From: Nitrospira sp.
GTDB taxonomy: Bacteria; Nitrospirota; Nitrospiria; Nitrospirales; Nitrospiraceae
NCBI GenBank assembly: GCA_020853775.1
Contig: JADYYH010000015.1
Coordinates: 1 to 58,562 of the forward strand
Length of the DNA stretch: 58,562 nucleotides
Direction: 5' to 3'
Shown here: positions 24,466 to 32,435 of the stretch, piece after piece
Layout: each line of letters opens with the position of its first letter
How positions within the stretch are numbered: position 1 is the first letter of the stretch
Made by a program: the position numbers and the translations under genes
Notes under the pieces: model-generated
Told to the model about the DNA's origin: nothing
Databases searched by the model: none
What the model saw: the letters and a program-made list of their open reading frames with translations, nothing else

Positions 24466-24588
24466 CCAACCCCGCACGCTTCAGACCGATTGACGACCGC
24501 TCCAGCGCCGGGCTATACCGGTCTGCCGCCGCAAAGGCTGAGCATTGGGCCGTTCGAGCGCAGTCGGGTCGAAAGGAGCGTTGTCGCC

Positions 24589-25320
24589 ATGCAATGGGAT
24601 ATTCTCGCCACCATCCTCCTCACGGCCACCATTCAGTCGCTCTTCGGTGTGGGCGTGTTGCTCTTCGGCACCCCGATCCTTCTCATGCTGGGCTATGACT
24701 TCATCACCGCGCTGACGATTCTGCTTCCGATCTCGCTGACGATCAACCTGCTGCAAGTGAGCAAGGACTATCGGTCCATTCACTGGCCGCTCTATCGGCA
24801 GATCCTGACGTTGTCCATCCCCTGCGTGGTGCTCTGTCTGTTGTTCGTCACGACGTTCAAGCTGAACATCGGCAGCATTGTCGGCCTGTTCCTGATCGTC
24901 GCGGCGCTCAAGAGCGTCTATGGGCCCTTCAACCGATTGATCGAATCGCTGGTGCGATACGAGCGCACGTATTTCACCGTGATGGGCATCGTCCACGGCC
25001 TGACCAATCTGGGGGGCTCGCTGTTGACGGCCATGATCCACAGCAAACCGTACGACAAGGATCAGACCCGCGCGACCACGGCGGTCTCCTATGGCACCTT
25101 CGCGCTGTTTCAGCTCATGACGCTGAGCATGTCCCTGGGACCTTCGGCCATTGTCACGTCCATCACGGCACTGTATATGGCCGTAGGGGTGAGCATGTTC
25201 CTGGCGACCGAGCTCTTGCTCTATAGCAAGATGAGCACGGAACGATACCGCACCACGTTCGCCGCCTTTCTCTTTCTGTCCGGCACGGCCTTGATCTTCA
25301 AATCTCTCTTCCTTCGCTGA
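24589..25320 (+). CDS. TSUP-family (TauE/SafE-like) membrane permease
   Basis: A 243-residue integral membrane protein with about seven or eight hydrophobic helices. The opening (ATIQSLFGVGVLLFGTPILLMLGYDF) and the mid-protein repeat (GIVHGLTNLGGSLLTAMI) are the two halves of the TSUP/TauE-SafE fold, which exports sulfite, sulfonates or related small anions. AAAGGAG lies ten bases before ATG 24589; the frame is open to 24490, but that part is not membrane-like. The substrate cannot be deduced. Confidence 0.87.
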   Translation: MQWDILATILLTATIQSLFGVGVLLFGTPILLMLGYDFITALTILLPISLTINLLQVSKDYRSIHWPLYRQILTLSIPCVVLCLLFVTTFKLNIGSIVGLFLIVAALKSVYGPFNRLIESLVRYERTYFTVMGIVHGLTNLGGSLLTAMIHSKPYDKDQTRATTAVSYGTFALFQLMTLSMSLGPSAIVTSITALYMAVGVSMFLATELLLYSKMSTERYRTTFAAFLFLSGTALIFKSLFLR

Positions 25321-25497
25321 CCGGACGGGGAACAATTGCGCCGCCGGCATTCCGACGATCCCCGGATCGTCTCGTGCCCGACGGGGCCTTGTGTTGACGA
25401 CGAACCGGCTCTCGGTCTAGACTTCGCCCAGCTTCGCGCATCTCTCAGGTGATGGAGTTCACCGAGAACCGCCGGTTGCGATCCCCGCACGGCTGAT

Positions 25498-25528
25498 AAC
25501 TCCTACCAGCGCCCACGCGGTAGGAGTT
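25498..25528 (+). promoter_or_regulatory. Hairpin covering the ribosome binding site of the ABC gene
   Basis: AACTCCTACC (25498-25507) and GGTAGGAGTT (25519-25528) form a perfect 10-bp stem with an 11-base loop. The right arm contains AGGAG (25522-25526), the ribosome binding site of the GTG start at 25532. When folded, the stem would hide that site. No T-run follows, so it is not a terminator. It may lower or regulate translation of the downstream gene. Confidence 0.7.
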
Positions 25529-25531
25529 GCT

Positions 25532-27223
25532 GTGACCCAGTCCCCCACGACCACCCAGAGCTACCCCCAGTATCAGCTCACTGAAGTCCTCCGCGATATT
25601 TTCGCCCACCTCGGCATGTTGCTGAAACTGGAGCGATCGATCCTGGGCATTATCGCTACGTATGCGGTAGCCATTGGATTCTTCCTGCTCTGTGTTCCTA
25701 TTGCTGTCCAGGAACTCGTCAGCACGTTCTCCTTTTCGATGGAACCTCGCATGATCTTTACACTGGCGCTGTTCGTCGCCAGTTCCTTGACCGGGGTCGC
25801 GGCCTTTCGGGTGCTGCAGGCGCGCGCCGTGGAGACGCTACAACAACGGATCTACACGCGCGTTGCCATCGCCTTCACTCGCCTTCTGCCTCAGCTCCGC
25901 GATGATACGTTTGCCACGCCGCAAGCCCACCGGTTCATGGAAGCCGATCTCCTGACGCGCGCCCTGGTCGCAATGGTGGCGGATCTCTTTAATGTCGCTG
26001 TAGTCGGCACCATTGGGATGACCATGCTCATCCTCTTTCATCCCTACTTCGTGCTCTACATTTTGGTGCTGATCCTCGGGTTTGTGGGGTTGCTTACCCT
26101 CTTCGGACGCGGAGGGTTTTTCATCACACTGGAGATGTCCCGGCTGCATTACGAGATATTCGGCTGGATTCAAAATATCGCGCAGAATCTTCCGCACCTG
26201 CGGGCAGCCGGGGAGAGCCCGTACCTCTTGGACCGAACCGACACGCTGACTCGCATCTATGCCCGAATCCGGCAACGTCGTTCGGATACGCTCACCGGCC
26301 GGCAATACAAAGCGGCGGCGCTCTGGCAAGTTGCCGGGCACAGCGGGCTCCTCATTACGGCGGGTCTCTTGGTCGTCGATGGACAACTGACGGTCGGGCA
26401 GTTTGCCGCCGCCGAGGTGCTGGTCGGCAACCTGCTGCTGAATATGGACACCTTAGCTCGACGCATGGTCGCCATGTTTTTTACCTTCGTGTCCTGCCGG
26501 GAAATGGCCGCCGTGTTCTCGCTGCCGACCGAAGACGACGGCGCGAAGGAAGACGTGCCGGCGACACAGTTCGGCGGCTCTGGCATTCGCCTGACGTGCC
26601 GGAACCTTTCCTACAGCTGGCAGGATGGCCTGCCGATATTTCGGAACGTGTCCCTGGAGGTGGCTCCGGGAGAGAGAGTCGCCATCCTGTGCAGCACCAA
26701 CAGAGCCAAGACCGCCCTCGCGAAAGTCCTGGCCGGTCTTCACCCGCCCTCGGCCGGATTTGTCCGCTATAACGACATGAACCTGGCCGAGGTGAGGCGC
26801 GACTCCGTCAGCCGGGTGCGCGGCCTCATCCTGGATTCGCATCCCACACTGCTCGACGGGACGCTGGAAGACAACATCACGCTGGGCCGACCGTCGATCG
26901 AGTACCAGGATCTTCAATGGGCGCTGCGGTTTGTGGAGCTCGACCACGACATTGATGCGATGCCGCAGGGCCTCAATACCCTTGTCTCCGGTGGCGAGAC
27001 CCACCTCTCGATGAGTCAGATTCTCCGCCTTCTCGTCGCCCGCGCGATAGTGACTCGCCCGCAACTCTTAATTTTCGACGGGACCCTCCACAATATGCTG
27101 CCTGCGACAAGAGCCCTGCTGCTTCGCCGGCTCTGCGCGAAAGACGAGCCCTGGTCGGTGATCTTCGTCTCGAACGATCCGACCTTCTCGACTCATGTCG
27201 ATCGGCAGATCATCATTGAATAA
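25532..27223 (+). CDS. ABC exporter-like protein with degraded ATPase motifs
   Basis: A 563-residue half-transporter: an N-terminal membrane domain of about six helices (residues 35-320) fused to an ABC domain (350-563). The fold is clear from VSLEVAPGERVAIL and GTLEDNITLG, but catalytic motifs are lost. Walker A is CSTNRAKT (387-394) with all three glycines replaced. The signature is LSMSQ (492-496) instead of LSGGQ. Walker B ends FDG (515-517) without the catalytic Glu. The H-loop His is Asn548, and the Q-loop Gln is absent. The frame is intact, so this looks like a pseudo-ATPase, not a decayed gene. Start is GTG 25532 with AGGAG inside a hairpin. Substrate unknown. Confidence 0.85.
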   Translation: MTQSPTTTQSYPQYQLTEVLRDIFAHLGMLLKLERSILGIIATYAVAIGFFLLCVPIAVQELVSTFSFSMEPRMIFTLALFVASSLTGVAAFRVLQARAVETLQQRIYTRVAIAFTRLLPQLRDDTFATPQAHRFMEADLLTRALVAMVADLFNVAVVGTIGMTMLILFHPYFVLYILVLILGFVGLLTLFGRGGFFITLEMSRLHYEIFGWIQNIAQNLPHLRAAGESPYLLDRTDTLTRIYARIRQRRSDTLTGRQYKAAALWQVAGHSGLLITAGLLVVDGQLTVGQFAAAEVLVGNLLLNMDTLARRMVAMFFTFVSCREMAAVFSLPTEDDGAKEDVPATQFGGSGIRLTCRNLSYSWQDGLPIFRNVSLEVAPGERVAILCSTNRAKTALAKVLAGLHPPSAGFVRYNDMNLAEVRRDSVSRVRGLILDSHPTLLDGTLEDNITLGRPSIEYQDLQWALRFVELDHDIDAMPQGLNTLVSGGETHLSMSQILRLLVARAIVTRPQLLIFDGTLHNMLPATRALLLRRLCAKDEPWSVIFVSNDPTFSTHVDRQIIIE

Positions 27224-27355
27224 CGGTTCCTGCTTCGCCCTGATCGCCAACCGCCTTGACCAAGACAGAATCGTTTGACCACCCCTCCGTGCGTTTTGTA
27301 GAATGGGCGCCGTGCAGACTGATCAACGACTGTGTGAAGGAACTGATCCCGCTCC

Positions 27356-28132
27356 ATGACTGTGGCCACCCGCCCATGGGCTTCCGTTGTCATCCCGATC
27401 AAGGATGAACGCGACAATCTGGTCCCCCTGACAGAGCAATTGGTGAAGGTCTTGGACGGCCGAGAAGAGTCGCGATCGGCCCCGTTCGAGCTGATTTTCA
27501 TCGACGACGGCAGCTCAGACGGCAGCTCCGTGGTGCTGGAGGACCTGGCCGCCCGATACCCGACGGTCAAGGTCTTTCACTTCGATCGGAATTACGGGCA
27601 ATCGGCGGCCTTCGATGCAGGCTTTAAGCAGTCGACAGGAGACCTGGTGATGACCATCGACGGCGACCTGCAGAACGACCCGGCGGATATCGCCACGCTG
27701 CTGCCGCACATCAAGACCTTCGACCTCGTCTGTGGCTGGCGCAAAGATCGTCACGACAATCTGACGCGGAAAATTTCGTCCCGTATTGCCAACAGCGTCC
27801 GCAGTGCCGTCACGGGTGATCGTGTCCACGATACCGGCTGTTCCCTCAAGCTGTTTCGTCGAGCGGTGGTGGAAAAAATGCAGCTCTTCGAGGGCATGCA
27901 TCGGTTTTTCCCTGCCTTGGCCCTGATGCACGGATTCACCGTCACGGAGGTGCCGGTCCGCCATTATCCGCGCACGCGCGGCACCTCAAAATACGGCGTG
28001 GGCAATCGTCTGTTCAAGGGGCTGTACGATCTGGTGGCTGTCCGATGGATGCAGCACCGCTGCCTGCGGTATCACTACCGTATCGCCGCCATGTCCCCTC
28101 CTCGTTCGACCTCGACCTCCGTACCGCTATGA
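27356..28132 (+). CDS. Family 2 glycosyltransferase (DPM1/ArnC-like)
   Basis: A 258-residue GT-A enzyme of the dolichol-phosphate-mannose synthase type. Visible motifs are SVVIPIKDERDNL, FIDDGSSDGS, and TIDGDLQNDP with the metal-binding acidic residues. The later YGVGNR region is typical. There are no membrane helices at the C-terminus, as in the single-domain DPM1 form. It probably loads a sugar on a polyprenyl phosphate for use by the GT39 enzyme at 28428. Its stop overlaps the next start by four bases (ATGA), so the genes are an operon. Confidence 0.9.
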   Translation: MTVATRPWASVVIPIKDERDNLVPLTEQLVKVLDGREESRSAPFELIFIDDGSSDGSSVVLEDLAARYPTVKVFHFDRNYGQSAAFDAGFKQSTGDLVMTIDGDLQNDPADIATLLPHIKTFDLVCGWRKDRHDNLTRKISSRIANSVRSAVTGDRVHDTGCSLKLFRRAVVEKMQLFEGMHRFFPALALMHGFTVTEVPVRHYPRTRGTSKYGVGNRLFKGLYDLVAVRWMQHRCLRYHYRIAAMSPPRSTSTSVPL

Positions 28133-28428
28133 CACTCGATACCATTTGGCTGATCATCGGATTCCTCGGGCAGGGAATCTTCTTTATGCGCTGGGTCGTC
28201 CAGTGGATCGCCTCCGAACGCCATGCCGAAAGCCGGGTGCCGACGGCATTCTGGTATATGAGCATGATCGGCGGGTTGATCACACTCGCGTATGCCATCT
28301 ATCGGCAGGACCCCGTCTTCATTGCCGGACAAAGCATCGGCAGCATCGTGTATCTCCGCAACCTCATGCTCATTCACCGCCCGAACTCGGCCGACTCCGG
28401 CACGGCCTCCCCGGCGATCAAATCCTAA
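28129..28428 (+). CDS. LABN-domain small membrane protein
   Basis: A 99-residue protein with three hydrophobic helices. Segments FFMRWVVQWIASER, SRVPTAFWYMSMIGG and LRNLMLIHRP are the hallmarks of the lipid-A-disaccharide-synthase N-terminal domain (PF07578), here as a stand-alone protein. Free LABN proteins sit beside GT2 and GT39 enzymes and are thought to help handle the polyprenyl-linked sugar. The ATG at 28129 overlaps the GT2 stop. The frame is open to 28045, but that part duplicates the GT2 gene in another frame. Confidence 0.9.
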   Translation: MTLDTIWLIIGFLGQGIFFMRWVVQWIASERHAESRVPTAFWYMSMIGGLITLAYAIYRQDPVFIAGQSIGSIVYLRNLMLIHRPNSADSGTASPAIKS

Positions 28429-30221
28429 TGGAACCGCATATGAACGGAGAAGTCCCGTCCGCGCAGACGCCGGCGCCGATCGACCGGTCGATTCAGCCGC
28501 TCACGCTCGTCATCTTGCTGGCGTTGGCCGCCGTGTTGTTCTTTGTCGGGCTGGGGTCTCTCGGTTTGACCGATCGGGATGAAGGGCGCAACGCCGAAGC
28601 CGGCCGGGAAATGTTTGAAACGGGCCATTACATCAGCCCGACGTTCAACTATGAGCCGCGCTTTGCCAAGCCGGTCTTCGTGTATTGGCTGATGACCCTG
28701 TCGTACCACGCCTTCGGGGTGAATGAATTCGCAGCGCGATTTCCGTCCGCCCTGTTCGGTCTTGGCCTGATCCTGCTCCAATATCTGTTTCTGACCCGTT
28801 GCCGAGGGCCGGTCATCGGTCTGTTCGGCGCGGCCATGTTGTTGCTGAATCTGGAGATCATCGGGCTCAGTCGCATGGCGCTCACCGACAGCGTGTTAAT
28901 CTTCTTTACCACACTGTCTCTCTACGGGTTCTGGCTCGGCCTCTACGGAGAGGGACGTGAACGCCACTCGATCTGGTTCTTTTACATCGGCATGGCGCTG
29001 GCCACGTTGACGAAAGGCCCGATCGGTTTTCTGATTCCGCTATTGGCGGTGGGACTCTATCTCTGGCTGACCCGCTCCTGGCCGCTCTTCCGCCGCGAGG
29101 GACGTCTCCTGCCCGGCCTGCTGCTCTTCGTCGCCCTGGCCCTCCCTTGGTATCTCATGATGTTGAACCTGCATGGGGAACGGTACACGACCTCCGCGCA
29201 GGGGGATACGATCGGTCGGTTCTTTGGCGCCATGGAAGGACACGGCGGCACGCTGCTGTTCTATCTGCCGGTGTTCCTCCTGGGATTTTTTCCCTGGAGT
29301 GGGCTCCTGCCGTTTGCCTGGTATCAGGCCTATCGAAGCTGGCGTGTGGCCAAACAGGCTGGGGCATTCGCACCGGCTCCGAGTGCAGATCCCCCATCGT
29401 CCTCACAGGCCCTCGAGTGGTTCGCCGCCGTCTGGGTGCTGGGCGGACTCGTGTTTTTCAGCCTGTCTTCCACCCGTCTGCCGCACTATATCGGCCCGTT
29501 GTTTCCCGCCGCCGCAATCTTGACGGCGTCGTTCTGGAATCGCTGTGTAACGGACCATGCCGCGCCGCACTTGCGCGGCGCCATCCACATGATGACGGCG
29601 GTCGGCTATATTCTGGCGCTGGCATTTGCGTCACTTCCGCCCCTGTATGCCAAGTTCGCCGTCAAGCTGGTGGATGAATTTCCTCTGGCGGGACAGGTGA
29701 CGCTGGGACCGGGGCCCTATACCGTCGCCTCCATCTTTTTGGTGGGAATGGGTTTGGTTGCGTATTTCGGACTCAGCGAGACACGGCGGCCGGCCGCCTT
29801 CTGGGCCGCGGGGGGATCATTGGCCCTGGTGGTATTGGCCGTCACACAACTGACGTTTCCGCTGGTCCACCATTTTGTCATCGATCCGCCGCAGCGGCTG
29901 GCCGATGTCGCAGGGTTGAATCTCGGCCCGAACGACCGGCTGATTCTCTACGGACAGCCGCGCCCCTCGCTGGTGTTCTATGCCAAACGAAAAGCCATCG
30001 TTGTGCCCAAAGGCGAAGAAGCCAACATCAAGCCCTATTTGACCCAGCCGGGTCGCACGTTGATTCTCCTGCCGGCGGCCATGCGGAATCGATTGCCGTT
30101 TGAAACCATGGAATACCCGGTCATGCTCGAGCGGTACGGCTACATCCTCCTGGCCAATCAATCCATGATTCATGTCCCCGAAGAGGCAGAGAAACCTCAG
30201 GTTCGGATTCCCGGCCACTGA
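28428..30221 (+). CDS. GT39/ArnT-like membrane glycosyltransferase
   Basis: A 597-residue membrane protein of the ArnT/PMT (GT-C) type with about a dozen hydrophobic helices. The acidic pair of the first periplasmic loop is visible in LTDRDEGRNAEAGREMF, the catalytic region of the family. Such enzymes transfer a sugar from a polyprenyl phosphate to lipid A or another envelope acceptor. The soluble C-terminal domain (LILYGQPRPSLVFYAKRK) matches ArnT-like proteins. The start overlaps the LABN stop as TAATG at 28426-28430; ATG 28440 is an alternative. Confidence 0.88.
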   Translation: MEPHMNGEVPSAQTPAPIDRSIQPLTLVILLALAAVLFFVGLGSLGLTDRDEGRNAEAGREMFETGHYISPTFNYEPRFAKPVFVYWLMTLSYHAFGVNEFAARFPSALFGLGLILLQYLFLTRCRGPVIGLFGAAMLLLNLEIIGLSRMALTDSVLIFFTTLSLYGFWLGLYGEGRERHSIWFFYIGMALATLTKGPIGFLIPLLAVGLYLWLTRSWPLFRREGRLLPGLLLFVALALPWYLMMLNLHGERYTTSAQGDTIGRFFGAMEGHGGTLLFYLPVFLLGFFPWSGLLPFAWYQAYRSWRVAKQAGAFAPAPSADPPSSSQALEWFAAVWVLGGLVFFSLSSTRLPHYIGPLFPAAAILTASFWNRCVTDHAAPHLRGAIHMMTAVGYILALAFASLPPLYAKFAVKLVDEFPLAGQVTLGPGPYTVASIFLVGMGLVAYFGLSETRRPAAFWAAGGSLALVVLAVTQLTFPLVHHFVIDPPQRLADVAGLNLGPNDRLILYGQPRPSLVFYAKRKAIVVPKGEEANIKPYLTQPGRTLILLPAAMRNRLPFETMEYPVMLERYGYILLANQSMIHVPEEAEKPQVRIPGH

Positions 30222-30228
30222 TCGTCCA

Positions 30229-31308
30229 TCACTGTAACGGCACCAGGCCTTTCAGGAACTGGACGGCAATCACGCCCGCGAGACTTGCCGCCGCGTACAA
30301 TCCATCCCTGCGCCAGGACGGCTGAGCAACCGCATCGAGACGGTGTGCCGCAACAACCCATCGTGCCCCGCAGAGCAGACCGGTCAACGCGATGACGATC
30401 GGGGCTCCGGTCGCCAGCCCTACCCCTGACAGCAACAAGCTCTTTGAAGTGACGATCGCCGCAATGTTACCGCCTGTTGCCGACCGCCACCGGGGCATCA
30501 CCTGCAGCACCCACCCTACGAGCACCAGCAGCACCCCCGATGCTACCAGCACGTGATCTGTCATCGGATCAAGAATGCGATGCGTCAACACCCAGAACCA
30601 GCCGGCCAGCAACAACACAACGGGGGCGATACGAACGAGTGCCTGGGCGCAGGATCTTCCCCACCACCGCAACGGCCCGTTAAAGACTGATCCCACCATA
30701 AACCCCAACACCATCCCGCCTACCACATCGCCGGGGAAATGGGATCCTCTCCAGATCCGGCTGGCTCCCACCCATCCGGCCAGGACAAATGGCACCCATG
30801 AAAGCCGAGGCAGCGCTCTCGCCAAGACCGTCGCTACGGCGACCGTCGCGGAGGTATGGCCAGAGGGAAATGAATCCAAGCCCGATTGCAACGAGGGCCA
30901 CCATTGCCATCCGCCTGAATGGGTGAGGCGTGGCCTGGGACGGCCGATGATATGTTTGAGGCTGTTCACCACCAACGCCACCACCCCGTGGGCAAGCAGG
31001 CTATCCACCGCCGTACGGATCCAGGCCTGTCGCTTGAGCAAATACCCCGCTCCCAGGAGCAGCACGCTGATGGTAATCAGCGTCCCCCCGTTGCCCAGCT
31101 TTTCGCCAAGATCACCCAAGGATTGGAGCGACGACAAATTGTGCGAGCGGAGTAAGAGCAGGATGGGAATATCGATGTGAAAGAGCGCGGCGAACGACCC
31201 GAGCACCACCAGCGCGGAGAGGATCACCGCCGGGACCGGCGGGCTATCCGGTGGGGGAGCAGGCTGTGCCGGCATCGGCGCAGCCTGCCCGTCACCTGCT
31301 TCGTTCAT
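30229..31308 (-). CDS. PAP2-family phosphatase
   Basis: A 359-residue membrane protein with the three phosphatase motifs of the PAP2 superfamily: KHIIGRPRP, SFPSGHTSA and SRIWRGSHFPGD. PAP2 proteins act on membrane phospholipids or undecaprenyl pyrophosphate on the outer face of the inner membrane. The C-terminal 120 residues add more hydrophobic helices than usual. Its start overlaps the stop of the PD40 gene by four bases (ATGA), so it belongs to that operon, and it is convergent with the GT39 gene. Substrate not identifiable. Confidence 0.88.
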   Translation of the reverse strand: MNEAGDGQAAPMPAQPAPPPDSPPVPAVILSALVVLGSFAALFHIDIPILLLLRSHNLSSLQSLGDLGEKLGNGGTLITISVLLLGAGYLLKRQAWIRTAVDSLLAHGVVALVVNSLKHIIGRPRPRLTHSGGWQWWPSLQSGLDSFPSGHTSATVAVATVLARALPRLSWVPFVLAGWVGASRIWRGSHFPGDVVGGMVLGFMVGSVFNGPLRWWGRSCAQALVRIAPVVLLLAGWFWVLTHRILDPMTDHVLVASGVLLVLVGWVLQVMPRWRSATGGNIAAIVTSKSLLLSGVGLATGAPIVIALTGLLCGARWVVAAHRLDAVAQPSWRRDGLYAAASLAGVIAVQFLKGLVPLQ

Positions 31309-32435
31309 GGAACCCAGTCGGCAAGAAACACGTTGAATTCTCCCGGCTCTTTCGCGTTCCGGTCGGACACCCAGACGAGGTGCTTTCCATCCGGAGAGAA
31401 CATGGGAAAGCTGTTGAACTTGCCGTCCGCCGTCAATCGTTCCAGGCCGGAGCCGTCCTCATTGGTGAGGTACAAATGGAACTCTGGCCGCCCCCCTTCG
31501 TTGCGCGTCTCCACGTTCGACGAGAAGATGACGCGGTGTCCATCCGGATGGAAGTAGGGAGAGAAATTAGAGGCGCCGTTGCTCGTGACCTGCTGCTTAT
31601 TCGAGCCGTCGGCATTCATGATGAAAATTTCCAAGCGGCCCGGTTCCACGAGGTTTTGAGCGAGGAGCGCTTTGTACTGGTCCAATTCCTCCTGATTACT
31701 CGGATGCTGGGCGCGATACACGATCCGCTTGCTGTCGGGCGAGAAAAACGCCCCGCCGTCGTACCCGATTTCCTGGGTCAACCGGCGGGGATGCGTGCCG
31801 TCCAGATCCATGGCGTAGATATCCAAATCCCCGTCACGCATCGATGTCCAGACAATCGTCTTCCCGTTGGGAGCCACCGTGGCTTCGGCGTCATATCCGG
31901 GAGTATTCGTCAGTCGCTGCGGGTCCAAGCCGTCGATCCGAACGGAGAACAAATCATAGTCGTCCAACGCCCACCGGTAGGCGCCTCCCTCCCTCTTGGG
32001 CTTCGGAGGACAATTGGGGCCTCTCAGGTGAGTAGACGAGTACAAGACGCGCCGATCGCCGGGAAAGAAATAGCCGCAAGTGGTCGTGCCGGAACCGGTA
32101 CTGACCATCCGGATCTTTTCGCTGCCCAGATCCATCACGTACATTTGATAACAGCCAAGCGGGATGTCGGCCGGATGCATCGCCGCGGCAAACGTATCCT
32201 TCATCCAATTGTTCGTTGATTGGAAAATGAGCTTGTCGCCGCTGAACGAAAAATACGCCTCAGCATTTTGCCGACCAAACGTCAGCTGCTTGATATTGGT
32301 CAGATGCCGCTCGGTCGAAGCCGCCGGCGTCGCCGCAGGCGCGGCCGCCTTCGAGGCCGCGGCCGCGTGATTCGTCGCGGCGAGAGAGACCACCAGCCCC
32401 AGCATTCCCGCCATCACCTGCTTAACGTGTTTCAA
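31305..32435 (-). CDS. Exported TolB-like PD40 beta-propeller protein
   Basis: A 376-residue protein with a signal peptide (MAGMLGLVVSLAATNHAAA) and several PD40 repeats, the beta-propeller blades of TolB and related proteins. Typical blade sequences are FSFSGDKLIFQS, FFSPDSKRIVYRA, FHPDGHRVIFSS and FSPDGKHLVWVS. It lacks TolB's N-terminal domain, so it is not TolB. PD40 proteins usually act as protein-binding platforms or peptidase-associated domains. The gene overlaps the M1 peptidase gene upstream by 14 bases. Confidence 0.87.
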   Translation of the reverse strand: MKHVKQVMAGMLGLVVSLAATNHAAAASKAAAPAATPAASTERHLTNIKQLTFGRQNAEAYFSFSGDKLIFQSTNNWMKDTFAAAMHPADIPLGCYQMYVMDLGSEKIRMVSTGSGTTTCGYFFPGDRRVLYSSTHLRGPNCPPKPKREGGAYRWALDDYDLFSVRIDGLDPQRLTNTPGYDAEATVAPNGKTIVWTSMRDGDLDIYAMDLDGTHPRRLTQEIGYDGGAFFSPDSKRIVYRAQHPSNQEELDQYKALLAQNLVEPGRLEIFIMNADGSNKQQVTSNGASNFSPYFHPDGHRVIFSSNVETRNEGGRPEFHLYLTNEDGSGLERLTADGKFNSFPMFSPDGKHLVWVSDRNAKEPGEFNVFLADWVP

